Of a DNA stretch of 64,000 nucleotides, positions 15,712 through 24,200 are shown one piece after another. Source of the DNA: Chitinophagales bacterium (GTDB lineage: Bacteria; Bacteroidota; Bacteroidia; Chitinophagales; Saprospiraceae); the NCBI GenBank assembly GCA_013299105.1, contig JAAFJY010000016.1, positions 101,568-165,567 of the forward strand, in the 5' to 3' direction. The first letter of the stretch is position 1. Every line of letters begins with the position of its first letter. The notes under the pieces are model-generated. The model searched no databases. It saw only the letters and a list, made by a program, of their open reading frames with translations, and had not been told where the DNA came from. A program made the translations under genes and the position numbers.

Positions 15712-16302
15712 ATGCAAAAAAATGCTTGCTTCTTCTTGTTTTTATGCTTGAGTTTTTGCCTCAGCGCCCAAGCACCCAAGCTCAAAAAAATCTTCAATGG
15801 CCGCGATTTATCGGGTTGGAACGCGCCAGAGGGCAATATCTGGTGGAGCGCCAAAAAAGGTGAAATGAGCGCCCAAAGCAGCCCCGACAAAAAGGGGACT
15901 ATCCTGTGGACCGAAAAGACCTACACCAACTTCATCATCCAACTGGAATACAAAGACGGCGACGGGATAATCGACTCAGGGGTGTTTCTGCGCTCCGAAA
16001 ACGATCAGGTACAGATTGGCATTTCTGGTTCGCTGAAGCGCGACATGACTGGCTCGCCTTACATCCCCAAACTGCGCTACCCCGTGGAGGCCAAAGGCGT
16101 AGCTGCCCTGCTCAAGCCCAAGGATTGGAACCAAATGCGCATCCAATTGACCGACAAAACCTACACCGTATGGCTCAATGGCCAGGAAGTGATGACTTAC
16201 ACCTCGGAGGGCATCCCCGGCAGCGGCCCCATCGGCCTGCAACTGCACCCTGGTAATGAGATGAGCATTAAGTTTCGGAAGATTGTGTTGGCACAACTAT
16301 GA
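15712..16302 (+). CDS. secreted DUF1080 / 3-keto-disaccharide hydrolase family protein
   Basis: A 196-residue protein with a signal peptide (MQKNACFFLFLCLSFCLSAQ) and one DUF1080 (PF06439) domain, a concanavalin-like beta-sandwich. Family blocks seen: IFNGRDLSGWNAPEGNIWWSAKKGEM near the start, TNFIIQLEYK, DSGVFLRSE, WNQMRIQLTDKTYTVWLNGQEV and GPIGLQLHPGNEMSIKFRKI at the end. Some members hydrolyse 3-keto-glycosides; others are carbohydrate-binding. The protein is shorter than many members (200-260), with no obvious extra domain. It stands alone between repeat D2 and tract C3. Confidence 0.88.
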   Translation: MQKNACFFLFLCLSFCLSAQAPKLKKIFNGRDLSGWNAPEGNIWWSAKKGEMSAQSSPDKKGTILWTEKTYTNFIIQLEYKDGDGIIDSGVFLRSENDQVQIGISGSLKRDMTGSPYIPKLRYPVEAKGVAALLKPKDWNQMRIQLTDKTYTVWLNGQEVMTYTSEGIPGSGPIGLQLHPGNEMSIKFRKIVLAQL

Positions 16303-16344
16303 GCTGATGGAAACAATTCTCGGATCTGCCCTCTCTTTTCCAAA

Positions 16345-16369
16345 TTTCAACCCTTCAACTTTTCAACCC
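16345..16369 (-). repeat. 8-bp periodic (GTTGAARG)n tract, copy C3
   Basis: TTTCAACC/CTTCAACT/TTTCAACC in a convergent gap, directly 3' of the minus-strand lptE stop. Family C. Confidence 0.75.
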
Positions 16370-16373
16370 ATCC

Positions 16374-16871
16374 CTACCAATCCGAAAACGCGGCATTGAA
16401 AATATCCTCCATCAACTGATCGGAGATAGCTGTGAGGGCGCGGTCTTGCACTTGCGAAAAGTCTTGTTCGCTGGGATAGTTGAAAAAGAAGCTAAAGTTG
16501 CGATTCCAGACTTGTTTGTTGGTCTGGTTGTTGAAATATTCTACGGCCAGGGTAATGGTCAGGCGGTTCACGGCGGTGGTTTCGCCCGTGCGTGGAGCTT
16601 CGGCGGTGATGCGAAAATCGACGATGGTGCCGCGCAGTTCAATGTCCGGGCTTTCTTCAGTAAAACGCAGGCGGGATTGTAAGCGCACTTTGTCTTTCAA
16701 GGCTTCTGAAAAACGAATGGCCAGGTTGGGCAAGCCATTGTCGGTGTTGTCCTTGAACTGCGGTACAAAAAAGGACTTGATTTCATCGGGAATGGAGGCC
16801 GCATTGAAAGTGACGGTGCAAGCACTAGGCAACACACAAAGCAACAACAAAAAAATGGTCCAACGCATCAT
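16374..16871 (-). CDS. lptE: LptE family LPS-assembly lipoprotein
   Basis: A 165-residue lipoprotein: hydrophobic leader MMRWTIFLLLLCVLPSAC with a lipobox Cys18, then the Bacteroidota LptE fold (TFNAASIPDEIKSFFVPQFKDNTDNGLPNLAIRFSEALKDKV..., SPDIELRGTIVDFRITAEAP, EYFNNQTNKQVWNRNFSFFFNYPS). LptE plugs the LptD barrel and helps place lipopolysaccharide in the outer membrane. The gene follows the sigma-54 activator (110-bp gap holding tract C4) and miaB on the same strand; the miaB-regulator-lptE order is common in Bacteroidota. Likely cotranscribed. Confidence 0.85.
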   Translation of the reverse strand: MMRWTIFLLLLCVLPSACTVTFNAASIPDEIKSFFVPQFKDNTDNGLPNLAIRFSEALKDKVRLQSRLRFTEESPDIELRGTIVDFRITAEAPRTGETTAVNRLTITLAVEYFNNQTNKQVWNRNFSFFFNYPSEQDFSQVQDRALTAISDQLMEDIFNAAFSDW

Positions 16872-16944
16872 CCAGCTATTTATCCAAATGGTATTTTTGA
16901 AACACAGATTTTATCTTTTGTACCAATTCCGCCAAGGGCCATTC

Positions 16945-16978
16945 TTTTCAACATTTCAACCCTTCAACCTTTCAACAA
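16945..16978 (-). repeat. 8-bp periodic (GTTGAARG)n tract, copy C4
   Basis: Four octamers between the regulator stop (16982) and lptE, within what should be one transcript. Orientation as in the other copies. Confidence 0.8.
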
Positions 16979-16981
16979 CCC

Positions 16982-18292
16982 TCACATATCATACTGCTTG
17001 ATCTTCCGATAAAGCGTCCTTTCTGAAATCCCCAGTTCTTGTGCGGCTTCCTTGCGGCGGCCTTTGAACTTGCGTAAAGCCCTTTGGATCAGGGTTTTTT
17101 CCTGGTCTTCGAGGCGCAGGTTGTCCACCAATATTTCTACGTTGGTGAAATTATTGTTGCCTTTGCCATCGTTTTGGGACAAAATCAGGGGCTTGCTATC
17201 TTCAAAATCATTGTGCTCGTCTTCGTCGGCTTCGATTTGATAAATGGGAGTTTGTGGCTCCAAAATCGGTCGGTCGACTGGCACCGGCAGGCGAGGTTCG
17301 GTTTTATTGGATCGTTGGGCCTCGATGTTGTGAAAACCCAATTCGCCGGTTACTTGTAGGTTATTGCTGCGAATGAGCTCGTATACCAGCGACTTTAGGT
17401 CGTTGAGATCGTGTTTCATATCAAACAACAATTTATAGAGGATTTCACGTTCTGGAATGCTGCCTGTACTGCTTTGTTCCTCATTTACAATAGCGGGCAA
17501 GTTGCGGGAAAGGATGCGCGGGTATATCTCGATCAGGCGTTCCATGTTGAGCAGGCGATCTTCCGCCATTGCAGAAACGGTAGAAGCCAAGTTTCTGAGC
17601 TCGCGCACGTTACCCGGCCAGGCATAATTGCGTAAGAGAGCTTGGGCCTGTTCGTCAAGTTGTACCGTTGGGCTGCGGTATTTTTCAGCATGGTCAGCGC
17701 TAAATTTGCGGAAAAGCAGGTAAATGTCCTCTGGCCTTTCGCGCAAAGCGGGCACTTTGATCGATACCGTATTGAGGCGGTAGTATAAGTCTTCGCGAAA
17801 CTTGCCTTTTTTAATTTTCTCTTCCAGGTCCACGTTGGTGGCAGCAATGATGCGCACGTCGGTTTTTTGCACTTTGTTAGAGCCCACCCGAATGAACTCA
17901 CCATTTTCCAAAATGCGCAGCAAAAAAGCCTGTGTATCGAGAGGCATTTCGCCGATTTCGTCGAGGAAAATTGTGCCGCCATCATAAGACTCAAAATAGC
18001 CTTTGCGGTCGTTGGTTGCCCCAGTAAAAGCACCTTTTTCGTGGCCGAACAACTCGGAGTTGATTGTTCCTTCCGGTATGGCACCGCAGTTGATGGCGAT
18101 GAATTGGTTGTGTTTGCGAGAACTGAGAGCGTGAATGATTTTGGAAAAAACCTCCTTCCCCACCCCACTTTCACCCGTAATCAGCACCGTCAAGTCCGTA
18201 GAAGCGACGCGCACGGCAGTGTTCAGCGCACGCTCTAAGAGTTGTGACTGCCCGATGATGCCGAATCTTTGTTTGACGCTAGCTAATTCCAT
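16982..18292 (-). CDS. sigma-54-dependent transcriptional activator (AAA+ and Fis-type HTH)
   Basis: A 436-residue bacterial enhancer-binding protein without a receiver or other sensory N-terminal domain. The AAA+ domain starts almost at residue 10: Walker A GESGVGKE (40-47), the sigma-54 contact loop GAFTGA (87-92), Walker B GGTIFLDEIGEM (from about 104), and the arginine-finger region FREDLYYRLN with LRERPEDI. After NYAWPGNVRELRNL there is a poorly conserved, acidic linker of about 150 residues, then a Fis-like HTH (FKGRRKEAAQELGISERTLYRKIKQYDM). It sits 13 bp after miaB and before lptE. Lack of a regulatory domain suggests control by expression level or a partner protein. A near-perfect sigma-54 promoter exists at 4628. 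Confidence 0.93.
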   Translation of the reverse strand: MELASVKQRFGIIGQSQLLERALNTAVRVASTDLTVLITGESGVGKEVFSKIIHALSSRKHNQFIAINCGAIPEGTINSELFGHEKGAFTGATNDRKGYFESYDGGTIFLDEIGEMPLDTQAFLLRILENGEFIRVGSNKVQKTDVRIIAATNVDLEEKIKKGKFREDLYYRLNTVSIKVPALRERPEDIYLLFRKFSADHAEKYRSPTVQLDEQAQALLRNYAWPGNVRELRNLASTVSAMAEDRLLNMERLIEIYPRILSRNLPAIVNEEQSSTGSIPEREILYKLLFDMKHDLNDLKSLVYELIRSNNLQVTGELGFHNIEAQRSNKTEPRLPVPVDRPILEPQTPIYQIEADEDEHNDFEDSKPLILSQNDGKGNNNFTNVEILVDNLRLEDQEKTLIQRALRKFKGRRKEAAQELGISERTLYRKIKQYDM

Positions 18293-18305
18293 TACGCTGC
18301 TTGGT

Positions 18306-19769
18306 TTAAGCTTCTACCAATTTGAATTCAGGTACATATTCCCCACGCAAAGTGGCGCTGCTGGCCTCGGTTGCGCGAACTTTGATGTACATGCCGGGAC
18401 CAAAACCTTCCACTTTGGGAAACACCATCATTTTATTTTGTGAGTTGCGCCCACAAAACTCCTGATCCGAACGCTTGGAGTCGCCTTCGATCAAGACCTC
18501 AAATACCTTGCCGATGTCGCGCTGGTTGTGGCGGTACGACACCTGGTTTTGCAAGCGAATGATCTCCTGCAAACGGCGTTTTTTCACTTCCAGGCTAATG
18601 TCATCGGGGTATTTTCGAGCGGCGAGGGTCCCAGGGCGCTCGGAGTAGTAAAACATGTACGACATGCTGTAATCCGCAAACTCAATCATGCTCAGGGTAT
18701 CCTGGTGTTCTTCCTCCGTTTCGGAGCAGAAGCCTGCGATGATGTCCGAAGAAACCGCGCAATCGGGAATGATGCGGCGAATGGCTTCGATGCGCTCCAT
18801 GTACCATTCGCGGTCATAGGTGCGGTTCATCAGGTCCAAAACCCGGCTATTGCCAGACTGCACTGGCAGGTGGATGTATTTACAAATGTTGTTGTAACGG
18901 CCAATGGTCTCCAGCACCTCGTTGGTGATGTCTTTCGGGTGTGAGGTGGAGAAACGCACGCGCAAAAGCGGGCTCACTTGCGCTACCATTTCAAGCAGGT
19001 GTGCAAAATTGACCAATTTTGCGTTTTCCGGGTTGGTCCACTTGTAGGAATCTACGTTTTGGCCCAAAAGAGTTACTTCGCGGTAGCCACGCTCGAACAA
19101 TTCCTGGGCTTCGGCTAAGATACTGAACGCATCGCGGCTTCGCTCGCGCCCACGGGTGAAAGGTACCACGCAGAAAGAGCACATGTTGTCGCAACCGCGC
19201 ATGATGGAGATGAAAGCACTTACGCCGTTGGAATCCAGGCGCAAGGGGCTGATGTCGGCGTAGGTTTCTTCACGCGAAAGGAAAACATTGATGCCCTTTT
19301 CGCCATCTTCCGCAGTGGCCACTAGGTTGGGCAGGTCGCGGTAGGAATCGGGGCCAACCACCATGTCAACCAGTCGTTCTTCCTCAACGAATTTGGCTTT
19401 GAGGCGCTCGGCCATACAACCCAATACACCCACCAAAGTCCCTGGTTTTTGTCTTTTTTGCTGGTCGAACACCCGCAAGCGCTTGCGCACAGTCTCTTCG
19501 GCCTTTTCGCGGATGGAACAGGTATTGATCAGGATGAGGTCGGCTTCCTCCACGTTGCGGGTGGGACGGAAACCTACTTCTCCCAAGATAGAGGCTACGA
19601 TTTCGCTATCGCTGAAGTTCATCTGACAGCCGTAGCTTTCGATGTAGAATTGTTTGCCCGTCGGATTGGCTTGGGTTTGGGCAGATTCGAAGAAGAGTGC
19701 TTCTCCTTGTCTGTTTTCACCTAGTTGCTCATGACGGTCCAAAGTTGGGTTATCGTTGTATAGACGCAT
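18306..19769 (-). CDS. miaB: tRNA-2-methylthio-N6-dimethylallyladenosine synthase MiaB
   Basis: About 487 residues. Radical-SAM methylthiotransferase that converts i6A37 to ms2i6A37 in tRNAs. The N-terminal UPF0004 domain has [26 protein letters not shown] and [11 protein letters not shown] (three auxiliary-cluster Cys); the radical-SAM CxxxCxxC is [22 protein letters not shown]; a TRAM domain follows ([29 protein letters not shown]). I chose ATG 19769 over 19808 because an exact -7 promoter box covers 19806-19813, which would put the longer start upstream of the transcription start. First gene of a miaB-regulator-lptE operon. Confidence 0.95.
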   Translation of the reverse strand: MRLYNDNPTLDRHEQLGENRQGEALFFESAQTQANPTGKQFYIESYGCQMNFSDSEIVASILGEVGFRPTRNVEEADLILINTCSIREKAEETVRKRLRVFDQQKRQKPGTLVGVLGCMAERLKAKFVEEERLVDMVVGPDSYRDLPNLVATAEDGEKGINVFLSREETYADISPLRLDSNGVSAFISIMRGCDNMCSFCVVPFTRGRERSRDAFSILAEAQELFERGYREVTLLGQNVDSYKWTNPENAKLVNFAHLLEMVAQVSPLLRVRFSTSHPKDITNEVLETIGRYNNICKYIHLPVQSGNSRVLDLMNRTYDREWYMERIEAIRRIIPDCAVSSDIIAGFCSETEEEHQDTLSMIEFADYSMSYMFYYSERPGTLAARKYPDDISLEVKKRRLQEIIRLQNQVSYRHNQRDIGKVFEVLIEGDSKRSDQEFCGRNSQNKMMVFPKVEGFGPGMYIKVRATEASSATLRGEYVPEFKLVEA

Positions 19770-19805
19770 AGCCAATTTTAGTTTGGATGGATTTTTTAAG
19801 TGCCG

Positions 19806-19813
19806 CAAAGATA
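19806..19813 (-). promoter_or_regulatory. Bacteroidota -7 box for the miaB operon
   Basis: Minus-strand TATCTTTG, about 37 nt upstream of the preferred miaB start. It decides between the two candidate starts. Confidence 0.55.
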
Positions 19814-19888
19814 GATTTTATTCTGCTTAAATGTCAATTTGGCAGGGAAAACAATTTAAAATGACATTTTGTTCGATGCGTGCACAAA

Positions 19889-19917
19889 TAAAAAAAGCCT
19901 TCCGGAGTGGAAGGCTT
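19889..19917 (-). terminator. terminator of tRNA-Gly (minus strand)
   Basis: On the minus strand AAGCCTTCC-ACTCC-GGAAGGCTT followed by TTTTT, 11 nt after the tRNA 3' end. Confidence 0.85.
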
Positions 19918-19927
19918 ACTTCTGTTG

Positions 19928-20000
19928 AGCAGATGACGAGGCTCGAACCCGCGACCTCAACCTTGGCAAGGTTGCGCTCTACCAACTGAGCTACATCTGC
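19928..20000 (-). tRNA. tRNA-Gly(GCC)
   Basis: 73-nt cloverleaf: acceptor GCAGATG/CATCTGC, D arm GCTCAGTTGGTAGAGC, anticodon loop TTGCCAA (GCC), T arm GGGTTCGAGCC region with GTTCGA; no encoded CCA. It is identical base for base to the tRNA at 41611-41683 on the other strand. Confidence 0.97.
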
Positions 20001-20021
20001 ATGTATTTACCAAAGCGGGTG

Positions 20022-20052
20022 CAAAGATGCGGCAAGGAAATGAGTTGTGCAA
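20022..20052 (-). promoter_or_regulatory. promoter of tRNA-Gly
   Basis: Minus-strand TTGC (20052-20049) and CATCTTTG (20029-20022), close to the TTG/TAnnTTTG pattern with about 19-20 bp spacing, 21 nt upstream of the tRNA. Confidence 0.5.
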
Positions 20053-20101
20053 GTTTTTTTCGGGGTTTTTAAAAAAATAAACCCCATGAACTAAGAAAAC
20101 C

Positions 20102-20983
20102 TCATCCATAAATCTCCCCCTTGGCAGATTTCAACGTATTCATCAACAAAGCAGCTACCGTTAATTGCCCTACACCACCGGGAACTGGGGTAATCCAGGC
20201 ACATTTTGGAGCCACATTTTCGTAGTCCACGTCTCCAGTAAGTCGATAACCACTGGCAGTATTGTGGTCATCTACCCGGTTGATCCCAACATCAATGACC
20301 ACTGCGCCAGGTTTAACCATATCGGCTTTCAAAAATTCAGCCTGCCCAATGGCGGCGATGATGATGTCAGCTTTGAGGGTGTGTTCGGCCAGGTTTTGGG
20401 TACGGCTGTGGCAAATGGTCACGGTGGCGTCGCCAGGATATCCTTTCCGGGCCATCAAAATGCTGATTGGAGAGCCCACAATATTGCTGCGGCCAATGAC
20501 CACTACTTCTTTGCCCGCAGTGGGGATTTCGTAACGCCGGATGATTTCGAGGATACCAAATGGCGTGGCAGGCAAGTAACAAGGCAAACCTTGCGCCATG
20601 CGGCCAAAATTGAGCGGGTGAAAACCATCCACGTCTTTGCGCGGGTCGATGGCAAGGGTAATTGCGTATTCATCAATGTGCTTGGGCAAAGGCAACTGTA
20701 CGATAAAACCATCAATTTCGGGGTTTTGATTGAGCTCATCCACTATTTGCAAAAGCTCATCGTGGGTCGTATTGGCATCTCGCTGAATAAGCGTGGAACG
20801 GAAGCCTACCTGCTCGCAGGAGCGTACTTTGTTGCGAACATAAGCCTGGCTAGCTGGGTTATCACCGATCAAAACAGCAGCCAGGTGGGGTATTTTGCCA
20901 CCTTTTTCCACGATTGTGCTTACTTCTGCCTGTAATTCAGCCCGAATTTGCTGGGCCAGTTGTTTTCCGTCGAGTATTGCCAT
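20102..20983 (-). CDS. folD: bifunctional methylenetetrahydrofolate dehydrogenase/cyclohydrolase
   Basis: A 293-residue FolD that oxidises 5,10-methylene-THF to methenyl-THF with NADP and hydrolyses it to 10-formyl-THF in the cytoplasm. Seen: VLIGDNPASQAYVRNK (catalytic Tyr and the SxxYVxxK motif with Lys), the active-site loop DGFIVQLPLPKHID, PRKDVDGFHPLNFGRM, the Rossmann segment VVIGRSNIVGSPISILM and PVPGGVGQLTVAALL near the C-terminus. Length matches the family. It is a single gene preceded by an exact -7 box at 21012-21019. Confidence 0.97.
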   Translation of the reverse strand: MAILDGKQLAQQIRAELQAEVSTIVEKGGKIPHLAAVLIGDNPASQAYVRNKVRSCEQVGFRSTLIQRDANTTHDELLQIVDELNQNPEIDGFIVQLPLPKHIDEYAITLAIDPRKDVDGFHPLNFGRMAQGLPCYLPATPFGILEIIRRYEIPTAGKEVVVIGRSNIVGSPISILMARKGYPGDATVTICHSRTQNLAEHTLKADIIIAAIGQAEFLKADMVKPGAVVIDVGINRVDDHNTASGYRLTGDVDYENVAPKCAWITPVPGGVGQLTVAALLMNTLKSAKGEIYG

Positions 20984-21011
20984 CTGTGTCTGTCTGTTTG
21001 TTTGAGCGGTT

Positions 21012-21019
21012 CAAAGGTA
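21012..21019 (-). promoter_or_regulatory. Bacteroidota -7 box for folD
   Basis: Minus-strand TACCTTTG, 29 nt upstream of the folD start. Confidence 0.5.
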
Positions 21020-21132
21020 ATAATTGCCCGGCTAAAATCGAAAAATACCAGTACTTCCCGACAAATCGACAGAAAACACCCATGCAAGAGGATAAGTTAA
21101 CTGCTTTTCCAAAAGAATATTTTTGCTTTCTC

Positions 21133-21140
21133 TACATTTG
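21133..21140 (+). promoter_or_regulatory. Bacteroidota -7 box for the giant adhesin gene
   Basis: TACATTTG, an exact TAnnTTTG match, 132 nt upstream of the start at 21272. It implies a structured leader of about 125 nt. Confidence 0.45.
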
Positions 21141-21173
21141 CAGGGCCCGGCTTTGCGTTATGGATGTTTTGAA

Positions 21174-21230
21174 AGTGATTTCAAAAAAAGATCACTGTTT
21201 TGGAAACCGATTTAAAACAGTTTCCAAAAC
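21174..21230 (+). promoter_or_regulatory. two adjacent hairpins in the adhesin mRNA leader
   Basis: Hairpin 1: AGTGAT (21174-21179) with ATCACT (21191-21196). Hairpin 2: a perfect 11-bp inverted repeat GTTTTGGAAAC (21197-21207) with GTTTCCAAAAC (21220-21230). They abut without a gap, and no T-run follows, so a terminator is unlikely. They could be an RNA regulatory leader or a protein-binding palindrome. Confidence 0.5.
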
Positions 21231-21271
21231 CACCTAAACCCCCCAAATAATCTCAAAAACTATTCACTACG

Positions 21272-24200
21272 ATGCCAAAAACCGTACGTGTTCTATTATT
21301 TCTCGCACCGTGGTACTTCTTTAGCAATGGCGTTTTTGCTCAAACCATTGCCATCAGTGATACCACAGGCATGGCCTGTGGTGGTTTCTTTAGTGACAGC
21401 GGTGGCGGGCAGGGTCCTTACCGAGCCAATGAGCGGACAGATAAAACGCTGTGTCCACAAGTCAATGGCCCAGGTTCGCACCTCAGGCTAAATATCCCCA
21501 GCCTGGATTTAGGTTCCGGAGATACCCTATACATATATGATGGTAAAAACCGCAACGCACCACTCTTGTATCGTTTGGATCAAACCTGGAACAACAAAGT
21601 TGTGATTGCCCAGGCATCGGTTGCCAATGCGGAGGGTTGCTTGACCTTTCGTTTTGTATCTGATGGCCAAGACCAGGGCGATGGCTGGCTGGCAGCTGTA
21701 TCCTGTGTACAAGCCTGTCAGAATTTTGAAGCACTTGTTTTGCAAAGCCTCCCCTCTCCCAGTATTCGCGATAGCAATGCCATTGAGTTGTGCACGGGCA
21801 GTGAACTATTTTTGCGGGCTTTTGGCAATTACCCCCAAAGCAACCAATCCTATCCGCAATCCGATACCACCACACTTTTTACCTGGAATTTTGGCGATGG
21901 GCGCGAACGCAATGGTCGGGTAGTAGATCACCGCTATGCGAGACCTGGGGTGTACAAACTACGTTTGACTGCAATAGACGCCCAGGGGTGTCGCAATACT
22001 AATTTCATTGAAAAACTGGTTTATGTAGCTCCTCGACCCAAGTTTTTAATCGACACTACCGAAACACCTACCGTATGCGCCAATGACACAGTTACGCTGA
22101 GCAGCGCCATTGGTTTTGCCAACCGTGCGACGGTGAGGGTTGAATCGGGCGAGTTGCCCCCTCAAGCCAACTACATCAGCGGTAACAATACTTTCATTTC
22201 TGACAACGACGGTCGTTCACTCGAATCGGGACTTTTTGTCAATGAATTCAACCCCGATCAGGTCATCAGCAATACAGGCAACCTGCAAAGTATTTGCATC
22301 AATCTGGAACATAGCCGCCTACGTGACCTCGAAATCAGTTTGATTTGTCCCAGTGGCAAATCGGTAGTCCTTCACAATTTTGTTTCGGTACCTGGCCTTC
22401 CAGCTCGTTTGGGTCAACCTTCACTCAACGATGATGGCGCACCACGCCCGGGCCGAGGCTATAATTATTGTTGGAAAAGCACGGCAAATAACTCCGATTG
22501 GCTAAGTTTTCTCGATACTCGCAGCCTTGACTCCTTGCCGCCGGGTGATTATCGGCCTGCCCAAACCCTGGCCAACTTCAACGGCTGCCCTTTGAATGGC
22601 GAATGGAAGTTGAATGTCAAAGACCAAGTAACGGGTGAAAATGGCTTTGTTTTTTCTTGGAGCATGGACTTTGACCCCGCACTTTCGCAAAACGTACGCC
22701 AACTCAAACCCGGCATAGCTGATTTGACTTGGCGTTTCCAGCCCAGTATCATTTCGCAAGACGATTTCAACGCCAAAGTTGTGCCTTCTGAAGGGGGGTT
22801 AGCAACTTATAAGCTCATTGCCACCGATTCTTTTGGTTGCAAATTCGACACCACTTTGAGTTTCAGGGTAAGGCCTGTAACCGACCCAGCTTGTGGCAAT
22901 TGCGGCAACAATTTTCCGAAACTCCGCGACACTGTACTCTGTCAAGGCGATTCTCTTGCTTTGAGTTTTTTGCCTACCAACCGATTGAACAGGATTTTGT
23001 CGTACTCGGCTTTTCCACAATACAACTTCAACGTTTCCAACCATCCGCCCGACAAACCTTATGCTGCACTTTTACCAGTCAGTAATTTGGCTTTCAATAC
23101 TTTGACTGATCCCAGCAGGCAAATCGAATCCGTTTGCCTGGACTTAGATTCGGACTGGAACAGCGACTTGAGCATTTCACTGCGAGCGCCTTCTGGACAA
23201 GTATTGTTGCTTTCGCAAGGCAACGGTGGGGCCAGTAAAAATTACACCGGCACCTGCTTTAGTACCCGTTCTACCAACCCAATCACGGGCGAAATCGGTC
23301 CATTCACGGGTGATTTTCAGCCCCAGGGCGATTGGGACGACCTGCGCGGGGCCAATGTCAATGGTAATTGGGCACTTTTGGTTTCGGACCAGTTTGGCAG
23401 TGATTTTAGCAATGAAATCAAAAATTGGTCGATCCAATTCCGCTCCGTCGACAGTTTGACTTATAGCTGGACTCCCCGTACAGTTTTGACCTGCACTACT
23501 TGCCCAAATCCAAAACTCTTCACCAATCGCAATACCAAAGTAAGGGTAAGCGTCGCCAGCCGGTATGGATGTGTGGTAAGCGACTCAATGAGTGTTAGCA
23601 TTCGCGATACCATCGCTGCTCCACCTGTGACTTGCCAACAGGTATCGAAAAATGCCTTGCAGTTCAATTGGGGAAAAGTACATGCAGGCAGTTATGAAAT
23701 TCGCTTGCAGATCAATGGCCGCGATTCTTTGTTGCCTCTTGCCCTGCCCGATACCTTTTTGAGGGTCAATCGTTTGAATGTAAATGACCAGGTATTGTTG
23801 CGGGTTCGGGCTTTTGTCCCTGATTCCCTCTTTGGGTGTAAGTTGGGCGTAGGCTCAAGTGTATGTACCGTGCAACCTTGCACCTTGGTGGCAGCACTCG
23901 ACTCGGTGAAAGCCGAATCCTGCCCTGGAGCGGAAGATGCTGAATTCTCTCTTGATGTGCAGGGCAGTTTCGGCCTTACTCAATTCAACCTAATTGGGTC
24001 AAGAGGGGCTATCGAGCCCGTACGATTTGCAGGCCTGCCCAGTGGTAATTACCAGTTGTTGTACCGAGATGATGCGGGTTGTGGCGATACTTTACAGTTG
24101 AGTCTTCCTCAAAATGATTCTTTGAGGGTCAAATTAGATATTCTCCAAAACATCACTTGCGCTGGCGAAGCCAATGGGCGGATCTCTTCAATGGTGATTG

